The notes beneath the pieces are model-generated. The model was not told the origin of the DNA and made no database searches. It saw only the letters and a program-made list of their open reading frames with translations. Made by a program: the position numbers and the translations under genes. A stretch of DNA of 17,355 nt, taken from Verrucomicrobiota bacterium (GTDB lineage: Bacteria > Verrucomicrobiota > Verrucomicrobiia > Chthoniobacterales > UBA10450). This document shows, one piece after another, positions 15,640-17,355 of this stretch. Position 1 is the first letter of the stretch. Every line of letters begins with the position of its first letter. The stretch covers positions 1 through 17,355 of the forward strand of contig QHOJ01000166.1 of the NCBI GenBank assembly GCA_003218735.1, in the 5' to 3' direction.

Positions 15640-16622
15640 GGCACGGGCAGTCCTGCAAAAATCTGCTCAATAATGGTTTCACTCGTCACTGATTCCGCCT
15701 CAGCCTCGTAACTCACGATGATGCGGTGCCGTAACACGTCCGGGCCGATGCTTTTTACATCTTGCGGCGTGACGTAACCGCGGCCGTTCAGAAACGCGTG
15801 GGCTCGCGCCCCGAGGGCAAGATAGATTGTCGCGCGCGGTGAGGCGCCATACCGGATGAGTCCTTCCAAGCTTAAATTGTAGGACACGGGCTGGCGCGTC
15901 GCCCAGACAACATCGACAATATAATCTTTCACCCGATCATCGATATAGATTTGGTTCACCACGTCGCGTGCCGCGATGATCTGCTTTGGGTCAATCACTG
16001 GATCAACTCGCAGATCGGGTGCTGAAGTCGCCATTAGATCAAGAATTTGTCGCTCCTCGGATTTTTGCGGATAACCGATATTCAACTTCAACATGAACCG
16101 GTCGAGTTGTGCTTCCGGCAATTGATAGGTTCCCTCCTGCTCGAGCGGGTTTTGCGTCGCCAAAACCAGGAACGGATCGGAAAGCGGATAAGTTTTTTCA
16201 CCGATGGTGACCTGGCGTTCCTGCATCGCTTCGAGCAACGCGCTCTGCACTTTTGCTGGCGCGCGGTTGATTTCGTCCGCCAGAATTAAGTTCGAAAAAA
16301 GCGGCCCGAGCTTCGTCGTAAATTCGCCAGTGCGCGGATTGTAAATGAGCGTGCCGATCAAATCCGCGGGCAAAAGGTCGGGCGTGAATTGCAGGCGTTG
16401 GAAGCCAGTTTGAATACACGCGGCCATCGTTTTTACCGTGAGCGTTTTGGCCAGCCCGGGCACGCCCTCGAGCAGGAGATGACCGTTGGCGAGCAGGCCG
16501 AGTAAAAGGCGATCGACCAAATATTTCTGGCCAACCACCACATGACCAACCTGCTGGCGCAATGGCGGAATCCATTGGCCCAGCTCCCGCACTTCCTGAG
16601 TGATTTCCTGCGTCGATTTCAT
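15636..16622 (-). CDS. moxR: MoxR-family AAA+ ATPase
   Basis: A 328-residue AAA+ ATPase of the MoxR family (MRP subgroup typical of bat loci). Walker A is 'GVPGLAKT' (53-60), Walker B 'LILADE' (112-117), followed by 'INRAPAKVQSALLEAMQE' and sensor 1 'ATQNP' (155-159) with 'PEAQLDRFML' after it. The C-terminal lid contains 'YGASPRATIYLALGARAHAF'. MoxR ATPases act as chaperones that help mature or activate partner complexes, with VWA proteins as adaptors. This is the first gene of the bat operon, 72 bases downstream of der on the same strand. No clear Shine-Dalgarno or promoter is seen before its ATG. It overlaps the DUF58 gene by 4 bases. Confidence 0.95.
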   Translation of the reverse strand: MKSTQEITQEVRELGQWIPPLRQQVGHVVVGQKYLVDRLLLGLLANGHLLLEGVPGLAKTLTVKTMAACIQTGFQRLQFTPDLLPADLIGTLIYNPRTGEFTTKLGPLFSNLILADEINRAPAKVQSALLEAMQERQVTIGEKTYPLSDPFLVLATQNPLEQEGTYQLPEAQLDRFMLKLNIGYPQKSEERQILDLMATSAPDLRVDPVIDPKQIIAARDVVNQIYIDDRVKDYIVDVVWATRQPVSYNLSLEGLIRYGASPRATIYLALGARAHAFLNGRGYVTPQDVKSIGPDVLRHRIIVSYEAEAESVTSETIIEQIFAGLPVP

Positions 16623-16657
16623 ACGGTGTGATGAGACAGGCGCGACGAGGATAATGT

Positions 16658-16691
16658 TCGATCAAACTGCTACGCGACGAGCACCGATCGA
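16658..16691. other. Interrupted inverted repeat between der and moxR
   Basis: TCGATC (16658-16663) pairs with GATCGA (16686-16691). Inside it TGCT (16668-16671) pairs with AGCA (16680-16683) around an 8-base loop, with an uneven internal loop. No T-run follows on the minus strand, so an intrinsic terminator for der is not convincing. It may be a weak structure or an operator for moxR. Confidence 0.25.
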
Positions 16692-16694
16692 CAA

Positions 16695-17355
16695 TTACGT
16701 TCCCCGCCTTTCCTGGCGTGGACGACAGGTTAAAATGATGGGAAGGCCAGGGTAGGGCTGTCCTTTGCGAATACGCGCTTCGAGGTAACGGTGATAAGTT
16801 TCGCTCAACAGGCGTGGCTCGTTTACAAAGAGGACAAATTCCGGAGGGTCTAGTGCGGCTTCGCGATTACCACCGGCTTGCGCGGCGTAAAAGAGTTTGA
16901 GGCGCCGACCGGAGATCATTGGCGGCGGGTTGGCGGCAAGAGCCGACCGGAGCAATCGGTTTAGAATCCCGGTGCCGATGCGCTCCCGTGCTGCGCGCCG
17001 AAGTTTTTCGATAAGCCCAAATAACTTGTCGATGTTTTCTCCGGTTAGTGCAGATGCAACCAGGACCGGCGCGTAGTCGAGAAAAAAAAGGCGCATCCGC
17101 GTTTCATCGATGAGTTGCGCCATCATCCTCTTTTTATTCCGTCTGGGCTTGATCAAATCCCATTTATTCAAAACAACCAGCGCTGCTTTGCGCGCCTTTT
17201 GAATCAGGCCTGCAATCCGCTTGTCCTGCGCGGTGACGCCCATCGTAAGATCGACAATCAACACGCAAAGGTCGGCGCGGCGAATGCTTCGTTCCGCGCG
17301 CATCACACTGAAGACTTCAACCGAGCTTGAGTGTTTGCCACGTCTGCGCATTCCA
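16695..17355 (-). CDS. der: GTPase Der (EngA), C-terminal part, cut by window edge
   Basis: C-terminal ~220 residues of Der, a GTPase with two tandem G domains needed for 50S ribosome assembly. The window begins at the end of the G3 motif of the second G domain ('GMRRRGKHSSSVE', normally DTAGIRRKGK). It continues through 'ERSIRRADLCVLIVD', G4 'NKWDLI' and G5 'SALTGENI', and ends in the KH-like RNA-binding domain ('NPPPMISGRRLKLFYAAQAG', 'FVLFVNEPRLLSETYHRYLE'). The in-frame ATG near 17351 is an internal Met of the G3 loop and not the start; the frame stays open to the edge. The tail 'TCRPRQERRGT' is short and basic, as usual. The first G domain should lie to the right of the window. Confidence 0.94.
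   Translation of the reverse strand, partial: GMRRRGKHSSSVEVFSVMRAERSIRRADLCVLIVDLTMGVTAQDKRIAGLIQKARKAALVVLNKWDLIKPRRNKKRMMAQLIDETRMRLFFLDYAPVLVASALTGENIDKLFGLIEKLRRAARERIGTGILNRLLRSALAANPPPMISGRRLKLFYAAQAGGNREAALDPPEFVLFVNEPRLLSETYHRYLEARIRKGQPYPGLPIILTCRPRQERRGT

Noticed and set aside
9108..16622. Anti-phage defence island based on MoxR-VWA proteins
   Set aside because: The gene set and order match housekeeping-type Bat loci with secreted partners; no nuclease, reverse transcriptase or other effector is present.
16695..17351. Short independent gene starting at the ATG near 17351
   Set aside because: The Met is inside the G3 loop of Der and the frame stays open to the window edge, so it is a cut gene.

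Overview
The window is a compact, gene-dense bacterial chromosome segment of roughly mid-50s % GC (estimated by eye). It carries housekeeping genes and one long co-directional operon. There is no sign of phage, plasmid, integron or CRISPR, and no tRNA or rRNA gene was recognised. No gap between genes exceeds about 130 bases. The gene set suggests a Verrucomicrobiota-like bacterium, possibly the soil Spartobacteria/Chthoniobacterales group: a bat (aerotolerance-type) locus with a DUF4381-like gene, a ValRS of the VLTLGHVLN type, and small intergenic palindromes. That placement is inference from gene style, not a measured result.

Left part (1-4700). A small MmcQ/YjbR-fold protein (+) converges on glutamate racemase murI (-), and their 3' ends overlap. 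A ~125-base region separates murI from the divergent valyl-tRNA synthetase gene valS (+). valS converges on, and overlaps by 50 bases, a class I SAM-dependent methyltransferase (-).

Middle (4700-8300). A complete CstA-family carbon-starvation/peptide or pyruvate transporter (+) faces a 470-residue conserved protein of unknown function (-). That protein lies directly downstream of the bat genes and on their strand.

Right part (8340-16622, all minus strand, so read right to left). An uninterrupted bat operon runs moxR (AAA+ ATPase), DUF58 VWA protein, DUF4381-like membrane protein, batA (VWA), a fused batB-batC (VWA plus TPR plus Gln/Ser-Pro-rich linker), batD (BatD-like protein with secreted N-terminal part), batE (TPR plus two membrane segments plus SH3-like domain). 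Junctions overlap or abut (GTGA, TAA|ATG, a 14-base overlap, a 16-base gap, a 44-base gap, ATGA), so one transcript is likely. In the family model, MoxR remodels clients with the help of the VWA proteins, whose MIDAS motifs are all intact here. BatD, BatE and the BatC part form the envelope-side portion. The exact biochemical role of Bat systems is not settled.

Right edge (16695 onward). This is the C-terminal part of the ribosome-assembly GTPase Der (EngA), cut by the window end.

The most notable non-gene signals are: a REP-like hairpin with a 5' GTAG on the minus strand, which contributes the batE stop codon; a weaker GTAG-hairpin candidate between murI and valS; a 7-base tandem repeat in the only sizeable gap inside the bat operon; and a low-complexity stretch in valS that looks like a dispersed-repeat footprint.
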